The notes under the pieces were generated by a model, which saw only the letters and a list, made by a program, of their open reading frames with translations, ran no database searches and was not told the DNA's origin. From NCBI GenBank assembly GCA_021613375.1, contig CM038715.1, positions 456,501-520,500 of the forward strand: a stretch of DNA of 64,000 nucleotides, written 5' to 3'. The DNA comes from Megaleporinus macrocephalus (taxonomy: Eukaryota; Chordata; Actinopteri; Characiformes; Anostomidae). Made by a program: the position numbers and the translations under genes. Positions 23,711-36,400 of this stretch are shown here, piece by piece; positions within the stretch are counted from its first letter, which is position 1, and every line of letters begins with the position of its first letter.

Positions 23711-24173
23711 TATCTGTGTATCGATACTGAGTTTTTGAGAATCAATACATACAATACGAAACATAATATCCCGATATTCTCTATATTTCTATATATTTAT
23801 ACCCCTAGTGTTGTTACACGTCTTCAGCTGTGATGAAATTAGAAAAATATGATTGGCTTTTACTGGGAAGTTATGAGTGATGACTTGGTGAGTTGATTGT
23901 CTTGCTGCGCATTTGTTTTGCATTACCCAATAACTGTTATGAAACCATGTTACATTACAAAACTGAAAGTCTATGTGAGTCAGACAGTAATCGGATTTCT
24001 GCTTCGACACTAGCTGATAAGCTCACGGAGTAAGATGTGAAATAAACTGAATGTAAAACTGAAACTTCTAAGCTGTCTCTTAGCCTAAAAATTAGGAGAT
24101 GAATCATTTTTACATTCTTAATTTCACGCATGTATTAAGTCTCAGTGTTGCTCAAGAAGTGTTTTGTTGCCAT

Positions 24174-24640
24174 TTCAAGTTTCAAGTTCAAGTTTTTAAG
24201 TTTATTTGTCATTTGCACATCATGTCAGGACATAACATGCATTGAAATGCTTGGGGTGAGGCTCAGATACAACTCTACAGCAGGGCAGCGTTATATATGT
24301 AAAACAGTGCAAACATACAATAAATAGACAAAATTTTGCATAGGCTGGTTATCTAAGAAGACATATCTATTTAAAGTGACTTAGTGATATTGTCCATAGC
24401 AGCGATATCAGAATAAATAATATAAAGTGTAACAATGTAGCAGTGGTCGAGTGAACGGTATTGGGGTCTTTCAGCCTCACAGTTTGTTCAGGAGCCTGAC
24501 AGCCTGTGGGTAGAAGCTGTTCAGTAGGCGTGTTGTTTTGGCCTGGATGCTGCTGAAAAAAGCTGCAGAGTTTACCCGGAGCTTTCACCAGTGCGGCCAT
24601 TCTGCGGCGCACCGGAACCGGAATCCCACCGGTTCTTGGC
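24174..24640 (+). repeat. Interspersed repeat H, copy 2
   Basis: Same blocks as copy 1, but shorter in the middle and extended past 24470 by CAGCCTCACAGTTTGTTCAG, GGAGCCTGACAGCCTGTGGG and TAGAAGCTGTT, a combination common in fish interspersed repeats. Confidence 0.75.
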
Positions 24641-24796
24641 TGCTGTGTTAAGCGGTGCATGCTGATTTCCGCTACAGCGGTGTGTTTTTTCATACCCAAG
24701 AAGGATAAAAGAAATCAGAGGAACGGTATATGTGCGCTGAGAAATCTGATTACAGAGCACAAATTCAGATTCTATAATCAGATTTCTCCACCCAAA

Positions 24797-25577
24797 TCCC
24801 ATCCAAGAAATCAACGTATGCTGTATATATGACTGTTAATACACTTCATGTCATCATTTCATGAAATTTAAATTATAACCCAATAAAAGGACTAAGTAAT
24901 TAAAACAATAAACCACATTTAATATAATTGTATTTCTTAGTTAATCACAATTAATCACATCTGACTTATATATGATTAGCTTAAATAAAAATAAAAAGCA
25001 GTGCATTTTTATTATAGCTACATTAATAAACAGAGAGTGAACACCAGTGCAGTCATCCATTGCTGTTCTCCAGGTAGCTTTAGTAATGTTGCTGATATTG
25101 CTTGTTTTTAAAGCTTGATACACTCAGTGATAAAGAAATTTACTGTTTTTTTATGTAAAGAGTGTAGTTATGTAATGACGCATCACTAGTCAGTTAATAA
25201 TCCACGCAAATATGCCCTGACTGAAATCGACTGAGATGTAACAGCAGAGGGCGCTGGCATGAACCTGCCGATACAATACGTATCGTGATACAGCAATAAT
25301 GATTCAATATATCGTGATATACTGGGATATTGCAAGCAAAGTGATATATTGAGATTTTTCATATCTTACTATTAAAACACACCACTATATGAACAGGTTT
25401 GCCAATGTTTACAATAGCAGTTTACAGTTTTTTTATGTAAAGTGTGTAGGGATGTAACGATGCATCACAAGACAGTTAATAATCGGTGCAAATATGCCTC
25501 GACAGCAGAGATAACTGTAACAGTAGAGGGCGCTGCCGCGGCCTATCTCTTCATGGCTCTGTTTTGACGCTAGTACA
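24797..25577 (+). repeat. 781-bp tandem duplication, unit 1
   Basis: Begins TCCCATCCAAGAAATCAACG and ends GACGCTAGTACAT. Every recognisable block recurs exactly 781 bases later. Only a handful of substitutions are visible between units (for example ATATAATTG/ATCTAATTG, TTTTTAAAGC/GCTTTTAAAGC, CCTATCTC/CCTACCTC), so the duplication is recent. Confidence 0.95.
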
Positions 25578-26358
25578 TCCCATCCAAGAAATCAACGTAT
25601 GCTGTATATATGACTGTTAATACACTTCATGTCATCATTTCATGAAATTTAAATTATAACCCAATAAAAGGACTAAGTAATTAAAACAATAAACCACATT
25701 TAATCTAATTGTATTTCTTAGTTAATCACAATTAATCACATCTGACTTATGTATGATTAGCTTAAATAAAAATAAAAAGCAGTGCATTTTTATTATAGCT
25801 ACATTAATAAACAGAGAGTGAACACCAGTGCAGTCATCCATTGCTGTTCTCCAGGTAGCTTTAGTAATGTTGCTGATATTGCTTGCTTTTAAAGCTTGAT
25901 ACACTCAGTGATAAAGAAATTTACTGTTTTTTTATGTAAAGAGTGTAGTTATGTAATGACGCATCACTAGTCAGTTAATAATCCACGCAAATATGCCCTG
26001 ACTGAAATCGACTGAGATGTAACAGCAGAGGGCGCTGGCATGAACCTGCCGATACAATACGTATCGTGATACAGCAATAATGATTCAATATATTGTGATA
26101 TACTGGGATATTGCAAGCAAAGTGATATATTGAGATTTTTCATATCTTACTATTAAAACACACCACTATATGAACAGGTTTGCCAATGTTTACAATAGCA
26201 GTTTACAGTTTTTTTATGTAAAGTGTGTAGGGATGTAACGATGCATCACAAGACAGTTAATAATCGGTGCAAATATGCCTCGACAGCAGAGATAACTGTA
26301 ACAGTAGAGGGCGCTGCCGCGGCCTACCTCTTCATGGCTCTGTTTTGACGCTAGTACA
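25578..26358 (+). repeat. 781-bp tandem duplication, unit 2
   Basis: Second unit. Each unit also holds an older internal repeat: ATGTAAAGAGTGTAGTTATG..GACGCATCAC and, about 290 bases on, ATGTAAAGTGTGTAGGGATG..GATGCATCAC, each followed by AGAGGGCGCTG. Confidence 0.95.
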
Positions 26359-26956
26359 TCACGTTAGGACGCGCAAGGTGAAAAACTAGGACGCGCAAGG
26401 TGAAAAATATAAATCTGTAAGTTTTTCACTCGTGAGCGCAAATGTGAAACTCACGAGCGCAGAAAGAAGAACTGCACGCGCAATTTTCATAAACATGCTT
26501 CTTTTTACATCCTTTACTGTGTTTTTCTCTCTCGATTTGATATTATAGCTACAGTCGGCTGCTCTCGAGTTCTCAGAGGGGGGCGGTTTTGACAGTTGAG
26601 GGCGGGACATGGGCCGAACGCTATTGGCTGATGGCACCTGGATTCGTGACTGACCGCTCGCTATGAACAGCCATTCAAACTACAACAGCTACAGCTGCTT
26701 CACTTTTTCACTTAATAATGATTTAATAGTCTTATCACTTTTTATGAGTCCCTATTCACTTTCATTTACTTTGATTAAGAAAGGATACACAGCTTTTTGC
26801 AGTTTTGTCATAGATAAATAATAAAAAGAAACTTTGTGGGTTGTAATTCGTGTTTAGTTTAATTTTGTTTTTAAAAAATCATGAGAAAATCATAATCGTG
26901 AGAGCAGTATCGTAAATCACACTGCATTGTGAGTAGAGTGTATCGTTACATCCCTT
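26229..26956 (+). mobile_element. MITE family G with inverted ends
   Basis: AGGGATGTAACGATGCATCA on the left is inverted as GTGTATCGTTACATCCCT on the right. The left part overlaps the second 781-bp unit. Interior blocks GGGCCGAACGCTATTGGCTG and GTGACTGACCG recur at 27795-28105. Confidence 0.7.
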
Positions 26957-27789
26957 CAAGAGTGTCGTCAGTGAAACCTCTGGCCATGTGAGGTCAAAAA
27001 CCATAGAGCCATAGCAGCAGCTCAAGGAGAAACTAGTTCAAGGAGAAAATAGTTTAGCATCAGTGATTATTTAATTATTTAACTATTAAAGCATTAACTT
27101 TGACTCAAATATTAAACATCATGCACATGAATGTGATATTAATTAAAAGTTTAGAATCTGGACTTCTTGTTTCAATGAGCTATGAATAAAAATGAATTCA
27201 AGGTATGTGTACCTGGGAGGGTTATCACTCGCTGAGATGTTTTAGGTGCGGAGCTTCAGGTGATGACTCATGGTGTCATGCATGCTTCAAATGTGTGTCA
27301 CTCATTAATCGCGTCTGGTTTACACACTCACACACGGCTGCGTGTCTATGGCGCGAAGCACTGCGGGTTCTGTTTTTCACGCTTGGGTTAGTGTTTTGTG
27401 CAGCCAGACAAGAAGTGAGCTTGTCATTGATGGTGGTGTTATGAGCAGCTCTTTTAAGCCAGAGTTCTTTTCTTCAGGGGTGTGATACGAGCGTGGGGGC
27501 GGGTGGGCTGTCCTGACGTGTAGATGGAGGTTTAGATCATCTGCTCTACATGAGGGAACATGCTGCATCACTTTGTCATGGCTGTGTGGCGGGAGAAGGG
27601 ATACAAAGCAGGGGCTTCAGAAAACACTGCTCTGCCTGCCTCGCTGCGGGAAAGTTTCAGAACTTTGTAGGACACCAGAAAAACAGGGCTACCCCACGAG
27701 CTCAGTGGTCCCAACTTTGTGATTTGTTTACCTTTATTTATTTATAGAAGCGACAATTTATATTATTTAAGCTGAATGGATGGACCACT
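26957..27789. other. No gene recognised
   Basis: Short frames only. Confidence 0.5.
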
Positions 27790-28110
27790 TTCTTTTAGGG
27801 ACATGGGCCAAACGCTATTGGCTAATGGCACCTGGTTTCGTGACTGACCGCCCACTATGAACAGCCTCTCAAACTACAACAACTACAGCTGGTTCATTTC
27901 ACTTAAATAATGATTTAATAGTCTTATCACTTTTTATTAGTCCTTATTCACTTTCATTTACTAAGATTAAGCAAAATAAAGCAGTTTGTAGTTTTGTTAT
28001 AGATAAATAATCAAAAAAAAACTTTGTGGGTTGTAATTTGTGTTCAGTTTGTAAAAAAAAATCATGAGAAAATTGTATTGTGAATCGCACTGCATCGTGA
28101 GCTGCTGCTC
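27790..28110 (+). mobile_element. MITE family G, internal fragment
   Basis: GGGCCAAACGCTATTGGCTA, ACTATGAACAGCC, AATGATTTAATAGTCTTATC and ATTGTGAATCGCACTGCATC, in the order seen at 26608-26935. Both termini are absent. Confidence 0.75.
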
Positions 28111-28536
28111 TTCATACTTGCACATAAAAGCACATGTAACATTTATTTTTAATTATAAAAAAGAAAAAAAATACTTTAATTTTATTTACTTCAACTTATA
28201 TTATTATACTTTACATATTTTGTAAAGTATAATACATGATAGTACGCTGAGTAACCTACATTAAGTGGTTCTTGGTGTAAATGAGTGTGTACTGTGCACC
28301 TTTACAGTTAAACCATTCAGACTCAGCTGATTTTAAATGCCGACCAGACATGCTACATTAGTTACCTTGACTCGAGTAAAGCCCACTAGATTTCAGGATA
28401 TTGTCTCAACAACAGTCTCTATAGAAATCATATCCAAGGCTAATGCTTCCAAGGAGCTCAGGTTTTAAGCGTTAGTGTCAAATCAGTGATATATTTTGTC
28501 CATTTCTGTTTTATTTTTATTACATGTACTACACAC

Positions 28537-28573
<37 letters not shown>
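28537..28573. repeat. (AC)18 microsatellite
   Basis: Uninterrupted AC run. Confidence 0.97.
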
Positions 28574-28574
<1 letters not shown>

Positions 28575-29602
28575 TAGTGATAGAAGTAGTTGGAAGTAGA
28601 CTTGGAAGATGAATGGGTGCAAGATCCAAGACCATTGAACCTAAAACAGACGGGGTAGGCAAAGCACTGTCAGAGGATTCCACTTTGATATCAAGTTACA
28701 CAAATGCACTGAAAAGCATTTTATCTCTCAGACAAATGGAATATCATCCCTTTTGATGTTCCTGGCTTAAAAAATACTGAATTTTTCAGAAAGTTGGCTT
28801 ATCTAATGCTAAACTACTGTTAATCATATCATTAAAAATCTCATAGGCCTTCCTTTTAGGCAGTGGTTTCATGTTGCTACACATATTTAATTTTTAGTGA
28901 TGGCATGTTACAAAAAGCAAAAGTCATCACTCTAGTGGGCTAGCTGAGGTGTTTCCCCTGCGGTAACTTACCTTCATGTTACACAGTGCTCATTGTAGTG
29001 TAGGACACATCAGCTTGAGGAAACTGGATCCGTGTCTGTGCTCGGCAGTGTCTTTGAACGAGGCTTTGTATTGAATGTGTAGTAGCACTCGGTGGACCTC
29101 TTGTAAGAAGTTCTGCCTCTCTATACATATGAAGAAAAAAAAAAAAGAAATGGAAGTAAGAATTATTAGTAGAAGCCCATCCTCTTGTGAGCAAGTCTAG
29201 AGAGAATTTCAACTTTCTATTTCTGTGTTACATTTTTTATCACAAATTATATTTTTATCGTGCTCAGACAGAAGGGTTTTGTTGGGATTAGTGCTGTTTC
29301 ACCAGATCCAGTCTGCCAAAGCATGAAGGAGTCTGAGTGTGACTCCATAGAGGAAAAGTCAGCTTAATCTGGGCCTAATTATACAGTTATTACTTGTAGT
29401 GACACGTGTTTTAACTTGCCATTCTTGGAACGTTGTGGGTGGACGTCAGAAAGTTAGCCCACTACGTTTACGGTCCCAAAGACTTAAGGCGCTTAGTAAA
29501 CGCCAAATGAACCCAGTCATCAGAGATTTAGGAAACAGCATCTCCCGTGATTCAGTTGTATTCCTTCGCCATTGCCCTCTCATTTAATATTCCCTTTATT
29601 CC

Positions 29603-29617
29603 GGGGGGGGGGGGGGG
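29603..29617. repeat. Poly-G tract, 15 bases
   Basis: Long guanine homopolymer, rare in vertebrate DNA. Length may be uncertain in sequencing. Confidence 0.9.
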
Positions 29618-30135
29618 TTCAGTGCTGGATTATGATAAATAGCTTCGACCTTCGTGCTTTATCCCATTTCATTTTCGTGCCGTCCTTTGAAATGATGACA
29701 AGATACAGAAAAAAACTTCTCTTTGTTTGTGTTTGTTTGTGTCCCAGTCTGGGACTATCTCAGCGTCTGGAAATCCCAGAAAGTCTGATGTCAGTGATTA
29801 TGGAAAATGAATGTTGGAACAGTTGTTACGACTGTGTACAGTGTGTGAACGATAAATATGAGATTTGTGTCTTCAGTCACTTCTGAGCATCGTCTCAATT
29901 CATTCATAATTTATAAAGCTAGACTTCAAACACAGGTGTGGTGGCCCATTAGACAATTGCTCATAGCACACTGTGTTCTGGGAGGCTGTTTAAAAAGCAG
30001 GGGCTAAAAAAAAACGTACACATTTGTTTTTTCACTGATAAAAGGAGAAACACCTTCAAAGCATATGCCATGTTTTCTTGGTTTGCCTCCAGTTTTATTT
30101 ACTGTGAAAGGAATAGTTCCACAAAAATATATGCT

Positions 30136-30540
30136 GGTGTGTCTCAAAACCTACTGAGCTCCTACATAGACAGCATTTTACGTCATAGTATGCGCTCCTG
30201 ACATGTGGACTGTCCCAATACTTACATACCTTAAACATACTGCTACTGAGGAACCTTATTTAGACCTGATTTTAAGGAACCATCGAACGCTTCCTCAGTT
30301 ATTTTGATTCTCTCTGGAGTTTTAATGTGTTTCTGGTCATATAATCACACAAAACAGTATTTTATTATCAACTCTGTAACGAGTCCTTCACCATTTACAC
30401 TTTTATACTCCAGCCATTAGCATTTATACTAGCAGATTTTTAAGCCTCTGGCTATTGTTTTGAGGAGCGAACGCTGCTAAATACACAGCTGCCTACCTAG
30501 AGAGCCTTCCTAGACACTCACTAGAGTTTGCGACAGACCC
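30136..30540 (-). mobile_element. MITE family A, internally deleted copy
   Basis: Both ends present (GGTGTGTCTCAAAACCTACT; TTTGCGACAGACCC), with about 170-200 bp of the interior missing around 30285. Opposite orientation to 3847. Confidence 0.8.
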
Positions 30541-30605
30541 ATATTATTTACTATTTAATATTATTTACTTGATATTCCACTTGCCCAAATGCTGTCAATC
30601 AACTA

Positions 30606-31063
30606 CCAGTGTGTCTCAAAACCTAGTGAGTGTGTAAGTAGGCTGTCTAGGTAGTGAGTGTGTAAGTAGGCTGTCTAGGTAGCAGCTGTGTAAGTATCAG
30701 CGTTCTCTCCTCATCTCTCCTCATAAAACAGATTACTGAGACGCTCTAGTTAGAGAGAGACTGCGTCACGGCTTGTTCCCGCCCACTGCAGCACGCCACC
30801 GGTGGTTTAGCTGGTTACTAACCTACCGGCCGGCATCCAAAACAATAACCGTCTTAAAAATCTGCTAGCATAAATGCTAAAGGCTTGAGTATAAAACTGT
30901 AAATGGTGAAGGACTCGTTACAGAGTTGATAATAAAATACTGTTTTGTGTGATTATATGACCAGAAACACATTAAAACTCCAGAGAGAATCAAAATAACT
31001 CACATTTTAAAACCACTTCACTGCTCCTAGATTAGCCTGTGTTGCATCATGGGATTGTCTTGT
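30606..31063 (+). mobile_element. MITE family A, right-truncated copy
   Basis: Starts AGTGTGTCTCAAAACCTAGT, contains a duplicated GTGTGTAAGTAGGCTGTCTA, and breaks at CATGGGATTGTCTT, where a hAT-like family B fragment begins. Confidence 0.8.
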
Positions 31064-31355
31064 TAAGATGTGGAATTTAGTTAACAAAACTAACCATTTT
31101 ATTTACTTTTTCTCTAAATAAGCACTTTATGATGCACTTTTTTTCAAAAAGCATTTTAACCTATCCCTTGTTTTTACTTGAAGTAAGGAAAAAAACATTT
31201 ATTTGAAGTTTTATAAATAATTCATTATGGCATTTAAACAGTAAACAGTACGCTAGTATACAGGATATAGCATTGAATCATAACAAAGTTAAAAACGGTC
31301 TGGACCATGGGAAATTTCCTCTGATTGGACCTTAATGGAATTATAATTAAATACT
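31064..31355 (-). mobile_element. hAT-like family B, truncated copy
   Basis: Shares GTTAAGATGTGG, CTTTATGATGCACTTT, CTTGTTTTTACTTGAAGTAA and AACGGTCTGGACCATG with the other reverse-orientation copies. It ends ATTATAATTAAATACTTTT. Confidence 0.8.
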
Positions 31356-31838
31356 TTTAATTAAAAACTATTTTTCAGTAGTTTGGGACTGGAGGTGCTA
31401 GATTGGCATTGCTAACAAACACTGGTCAATAGTCACCTAAACCATTTTCGTAGGTACATGTCCAACACTGTTCAGCCACATCCAGGTCTTAATTCATGTC
31501 GCTCAGACCAGTCAAGTTGCCCTCCAGTGATTCTCTGAACCCACCTGTGAGTCCTCGTTTGACAAGAACCTGGTTTTGTATAAGTTTAAATTGTTTAAGT
31601 CATTTAATCGTTTAAGATGATCTTCAAAAAGACGCTAAAATCACACAGCATGCCTGCTACTTACAGGCTGCTGTTCAGGTTGTGATGCTAATGAAGGTGT
31701 AACTACTACACTTTTGTTTTTATTGTAAAAATACTAAACAAAGCTGAGCGAGCAAACTAACCTTTAACTTTGAATTAAAGTTATCTGGGATCTTATTAAA
31801 GATGTGGGTGCTGAAGTTGGCTTCCTGTCCACCAGCTG

Positions 31839-31894
<56 letters not shown>

Positions 31895-32240
31895 TTTTTT
31901 TTTTTTATTTGAAACCTTTTATTATTCTGACTCCTGGACAAGCTGTAGCATTTAAGTTGGAACAGAGCATTCAATTAAGAGGTTGGCGAAGTCAAATTTT
32001 CAGATATGCCTGTTGACTGTTTGGTTCCGTGAACTAAATGCTTGTTATTTAATTAAACCAATGTTCATACAGTTTTCAATTCTGTGGCACTCTAGAATCT
32101 TCTTAGTTAAGTGTAACCACATGTGTAATATTTGCTAAACCAAGCAGCCTTTTCTGTGTAGGATTCTATTGTTTTGGTGACTGTAAGAGTCTGTTTATTA
32201 ACTTTCCTGCCGTTTCCATTTTTATACTGTTGTTTCTCAG
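31356..32240. other. Intron end with (AT)n
   Basis: Only the AT microsatellite at 31840-31892 and a following poly-T tract stand out. Confidence 0.5.
31840..31892. repeat. (AT)26 microsatellite
   Basis: Perfect AT run 350 bases upstream of a Caskin exon. Confidence 0.97.
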
Positions 32241-32338
32241 GTTCTCAGCACTGCATCATGCAGCTCTCACTGGCACCACTGACCTGCTGTCTCTTCTGCT
32301 GGAGGCCCAAGCTATGGTGGACATCAAGGACAGTAACG
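32241..32338 (+). CDS. caskin2: Caskin exon: ankyrin repeat 1
   Basis: The acceptor is TGTTTCTCAG and the donor GTGAGT. One base completes the Gly codon, then the exon reads [11 protein letters not shown]...[18 protein letters not shown], a complete ankyrin helix pair. It ends with one base of the next Gly codon. The family normally has the same residues at SALHHAAL and VDIKD. The preceding intron is 18.2 kb, the longest in the window. Confidence 0.95.
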
Positions 32339-32775
32339 GTGAGTCACTTAGCCTGCTTGCAATTGCACAGCCTGCCTTTACAGCCGCTTCTTCATTTACC
32401 CAGCGGTAGACAAAGAAGAAAAAGCTTGCATTTTAATTAAAGTAGAAATAATCACAATGAAATACTCTCTATTACTCCCTAAATACTTTCTATTGATATT
32501 TCTAGTACTACTACTATCTAATACTATATAGTTCTACTATTCGTAATATTTAATTATGTTGTTAAAAACACCTGATCATGAAAAGATATGTGGATGCTTC
32601 AGATTCAACTTCCAAAAAACACTGCAAGGAGGAGGTTAGACTGATGGACTGGGTTTATATAGTGTATATATAAATATCAAGTTCAGAAAAATTTAAATGT
32701 AAGATTTTACAGAAACTAATAAAAATGCCTAGCAAGCCGCCAAAACTCATAAATAATAAACTCACATATAGATAC

Positions 32776-33425
32776 AGAGGCATGCAAAAGTTTGTGCACC
32801 CCTGGTCAGAATTTCTGTTACCATGAACAGGTAAGTGAGTAACAGATGACCTGATTTCCACAAAGCAAAGATTTTATTGTATTATAATTCCGGAACAACT
32901 TAAAAAGGAAAAGGCTTGAAGCAAAATATTAGGCCAGTTTTGTTTTGTATATGCAATATTTGGAGTATTTTTGTAAATACTTTTTGTAGCCAGCTAAAAG
33001 TCTTTCAATTTCTTTGAGGGATTTTTGCCCATTCTTCTTTGCCGAACGTTTCTAGTATGTGCAGTTGGTCTTGGTCTTCTCAGATGCCTAGAGGAACCCA
33101 TGGCTGCTGATAATCAGGAGTCTTTAAAAATTGCAACCCGTTGGCCTTTCCTAGCAATGACTGAGCCAGCCATGGCCTGAACAGGTTATTTAATGTATGA
33201 GACCTGGACCCTAATCGTTATCTAAGAGCTCAGATCTCATGGCATGCTTTTGCATGCTGCTTCTTTATTTACTCTCAAATACAAAACGAAAACAATCATT
33301 TTACATATAACATTGAAAAGTATCACATCTTTAACATTACATCATTTGGAGATCAGTTCATCATCTGCTCACCTACGTATGCACAGAAATGTTGACCAGG
33401 GGTGCCCAAACTATTGCATGCTTCT
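32776..33425. mobile_element. TIR element of about 650 bp (Tc1/mariner-like ends)
   Basis: Left end GGCATGCAAAAGTTTGTGCA then CCCCTGGTCA. The right end is TGACCAGGGGTGCCCAAACT then ATTGCATGC. The interior has a GAGACCTGGACCCTAATCG block but no transposase frame, so it is non-autonomous. Confidence 0.8.
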
Positions 33426-34457
33426 GCTTTAAGCAGTCCAGTACTAATTATGCTGTCTTCATAATGAAGCAGTAGTTGGATTCAGTTGCAATATGTTATA
33501 AATATGTTATAAACCCTCAAACTCTTTAAAAAAAAGCAAGGGTACAGGTCCTTTAATTACTCCGCATGTTCATGAAATACTCAAGAAACCATGTAGTGAC
33601 ATAATGGAATTGAAAATGGCCATGAAGTTCAATTTAATAACTGTTTAGAAGACATTTCTGTGATAAGATATAAGAGAGAGAGGGAGGAGAAAGTGAGGTG
33701 AAAGTCAAGAGGACAAAACAGGAATTTTCTAAACTGGAATTCATTCTTCTGCTGTGAGTAGACAACGCTATGAGTTTGAATGGATGTGTAGCTGTCAAGA
33801 AGCTGTCACTGAGAAAAGGAAATAGAGAAAAACAGAAGAAACAAATCAAATTAGATGATTCTGCTGCTGCTTTCAGATCAATGGACTGGCCACCCTAGGT
33901 TCCAGACCTCAAGCAGAAACTTCTGGAAATGTATCTCTACAGATTTGCTTAAAATAGTGCAAATGATTTAATGATTCTCACAAAAAATGGAAGCTGTGAT
34001 ACCTGTGAAACACTAAATACTGAAAAAGTGAATATCATATTTAGTTACTGAAGCATCTGGATAATGCTCTGTTCAATACTGTGTGTGTTTAGTTACATTT
34101 ATAAAGAGTAACTTGTACGTAATAGCCATTTAGACTGGATATTAAACACATGAAGGGCAGTCTGTTTACTTTTGCACTTTACTGGACATGAAAAACCTTC
34201 ATAAGAAAAGTACCAAATTGCATGCACTTCGTTGGCAGCCAGTGCCCCCAGGCAGCGATGTTGCATCAGGAGCTGCTTACAACTGAAGCCTCTGATTTTG
34301 GTTTTCTGCTCTGGAATTTTTCTGTGTGTTTATGCGTGAGTGTAAATGATATTCTGTTTGTTCCCTGTTTGCATGGCGAGTGTGGTGAGCTAAGTAAACA
34401 CTATGCTCTGAATGTTGTGCTATGACCTGCTGTGGTCCTGCTGTGCTGCTGTTTTAG
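33426..34457. other. No gene recognised (intron)
   Basis: AT-rich intron sequence with a GA-rich patch near 33670. No repeats recognised. Confidence 0.5.
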
Positions 34458-34603
34458 GGATGCGCCCGCTGCATTACGCTGCCTGGCAGGGGAAGGCTGA
34501 CTCTGTGCTGCTGCTGCTGAGAGCCGGAGCTTCTGTTAATGGGGCTTCGCAGGACGGCCAGATCCCTCTTCACCTGTCAGCTCAGTATGGACACTATGAG
34601 GTG
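34458..34603 (+). CDS. caskin2: Caskin exon: ankyrin repeats 2-3
   Basis: The acceptor is TGCTGTTTTAG and the donor GTGAGT. The 146-bp exon begins with the last two bases of a Gly codon and encodes [17 protein letters not shown], then [11 protein letters not shown] (ankyrin 2) and [17 protein letters not shown] (first half of ankyrin 3). It ends on a complete Val codon. The TPLH-type turns RPLHYAA and IPLHLSA mark the two repeats. An open frame running through the donor to 34633 is a read-through artefact. Confidence 0.95.
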
Positions 34604-34643
34604 GTGAGTAATGTAGTGACAGTGGGACAGTGAAAGTCACATT

Positions 34644-35243
34644 GGGTGTGTCTCAAATCCTACTGAGCTCCTACATAGGCAGCATTCTACGTCATAGTAT
34701 GCGCTCCCGACATGTAGACTGTCCCAATTCTTACACACCTTAAACATGCTGTCTACTGAGGAACCTTATTTACACCTGATTTTAAGAAAGCATGGAACGC
34801 TTCCTCAGCCACTAAGACAATCCCATGATGCACCACAGGCTAATCTACGAGCAGTGAAGTGGTTTTAAAATGTGAGTTATTTTGATTCTCTCTGGAGTTT
34901 TAATGTGTTTCTGGTCATATAATCACACAAAACAGTATTTTATTATCAACTCTGTAACGAGTCCTTCACCATTTACACTTTTATGCTCCAGACATTAGCA
35001 TTTATGCTAGCGGATTTTTAAGCCTCGGGCTATTGTTTTGGATGCCAACCGGTAGCTTAGCAACCAGCTAAACCACCGGTGGGTTGCTGCAGTGGGCGGG
35101 AACAAGCCGTGACGCAGTCTCTCTCTAACTAGAGCGTCTCAGTAATCTGTTTTATGAGGAGAGATGAGGAGAGAACGCTGCTACTTACACAACTGCTACC
35201 TAGACAGCCTACTTAGACACTCACTAGGATTTGAGACAGACCC
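34644..35243 (-). mobile_element. MITE family A, full copy with ATT flanks
   Basis: A 600-bp copy with ends GGGTGTGTCTCAAATCCTAC and GGATTTGAGACAGACCC, flanked by ATT on both sides (34641-34643 and 35244-35246). It lies 40 bases after the exon ending at 34603. Confidence 0.88.
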
Positions 35244-36243
35244 ATTGAGAGTTGCTCTGTTCATGCTGCATCGACAAATGCCTTCGTTCAAAGCAACTGT
35301 TGATAAGCGTTACTTGTCAGAAAGCTCTTATTAACTTAGGTTGGGGTTTAGATTCAATCCAATGTTACGGTTTCAATGCTGTGCTTTCAAGTTGGACTCA
35401 ATTGAAACCAATCAAAACTACTTAGGTTGGATAAAAATGGTCACCAGGCGAATGTCAGCTTTATTATAAGTTATATACAAACATAGGCTGTTGCAGATCA
35501 TCGTAGGTCTGAACTGGACCATCCTTAAAACAGTTTCAGTGTAAGGTCTTATATCTTCCCACAGTTCAGGTCCTCACTGTGTAAATCAGTTTCATAGTAG
35601 TAACCAAAGAATTATTTTTAATCTTAAAAATAATATTTTTTAAACCAATATTACACATGCACCTCTAATGAAGCATTTATAAAGCCTTGGGACGGTTTGT
35701 GCAGATATTTGTGGAATTTTTCTTTTGTGCTCTGGACTTCTTAAGATAACCTTTGCTAGAAGTGAAGCACTGTCAGCCAGATGGAGACGCGGTGTAGTGT
35801 TTGTTGTTTTTAGCCTCCGGTGAAAGAAGAAGAAAAAGCAGAAGAGAAGTTGGAAAATGAGACTTGTCGTTGCATGCTCAAGGCTACAGAAAGGTCTTCA
35901 GCAGTGATAGCCTAGACTGGTCCGAAGCATTGTTTCTAAACAATGCATTTCTGAGCTCGCTCTGCTGTGCAAACAAAGCTTCCAAAGACGGGGCTAGAAT
36001 GGCTGTTTCTCACCCTGAAAAGCCAGAGTGTTGCCTTTCGCCATGTCCTGCCCTTTCTCACTACACATGTCACAGGATACTCTACCAAGTGCAGCCCGCA
36101 GAGAATCTGGCACATGTTTCTCCTCTGGTCTGCCACTAAAGGATGTTATGGCATTGCATATTTTTCAGTATGATCATAGAAACCTTATCTGTGAAGAGAC
36201 TGCTCTGCATTCTAACTGTGTGTCTGTCTACCCACCTACCCAG
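35244..36243. other. No gene recognised (intron)
   Basis: Overlapping short frames at 35864-36354 are chance frames next to the exon at 36244. No domain. Confidence 0.5.
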
Positions 36244-36339
36244 TCTGAGATGCTGTTGCAGCACCAGTCCAATCCCTGTATGGTCAACAAGGCCAAGAAG
36301 ACCCCTCTGGACCTGGCCTGTGAGTTCGGCAGGCTAAAG
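36244..36339 (+). CDS. caskin2: Caskin exon: ankyrin repeats 3-4
   Basis: A phase-0 exon of exactly 32 codons between CTACCCAG and GTTAGT. It encodes [15 protein letters not shown] (end of ankyrin 3) and [14 protein letters not shown] (ankyrin 4). [12 protein letters not shown] and [11 protein letters not shown] are near-invariant in Caskins as I recall them, which makes this one of the most diagnostic exons. Confidence 0.96.
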
Positions 36340-36400
36340 GTTAGTCTGAGCTGAATGAGGTATTGGTTGGTTCATAACTACGAATGGTTTTGCAGTGATA

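Larger units (their letters stand above)
28111..30135. other. No gene; two simple repeats
   Basis: Holds (AC)n at 28537-28573 and a 15-base poly-G at 29603-29617. Several 60-104 codon frames show no domain. Confidence 0.5.

Noticed and set aside
34412..34633. Stand-alone ankyrin ORF
   Set aside because: Only 34458-34603 is exonic. Flanking codons are intron read-through past clear AG and GT sites.
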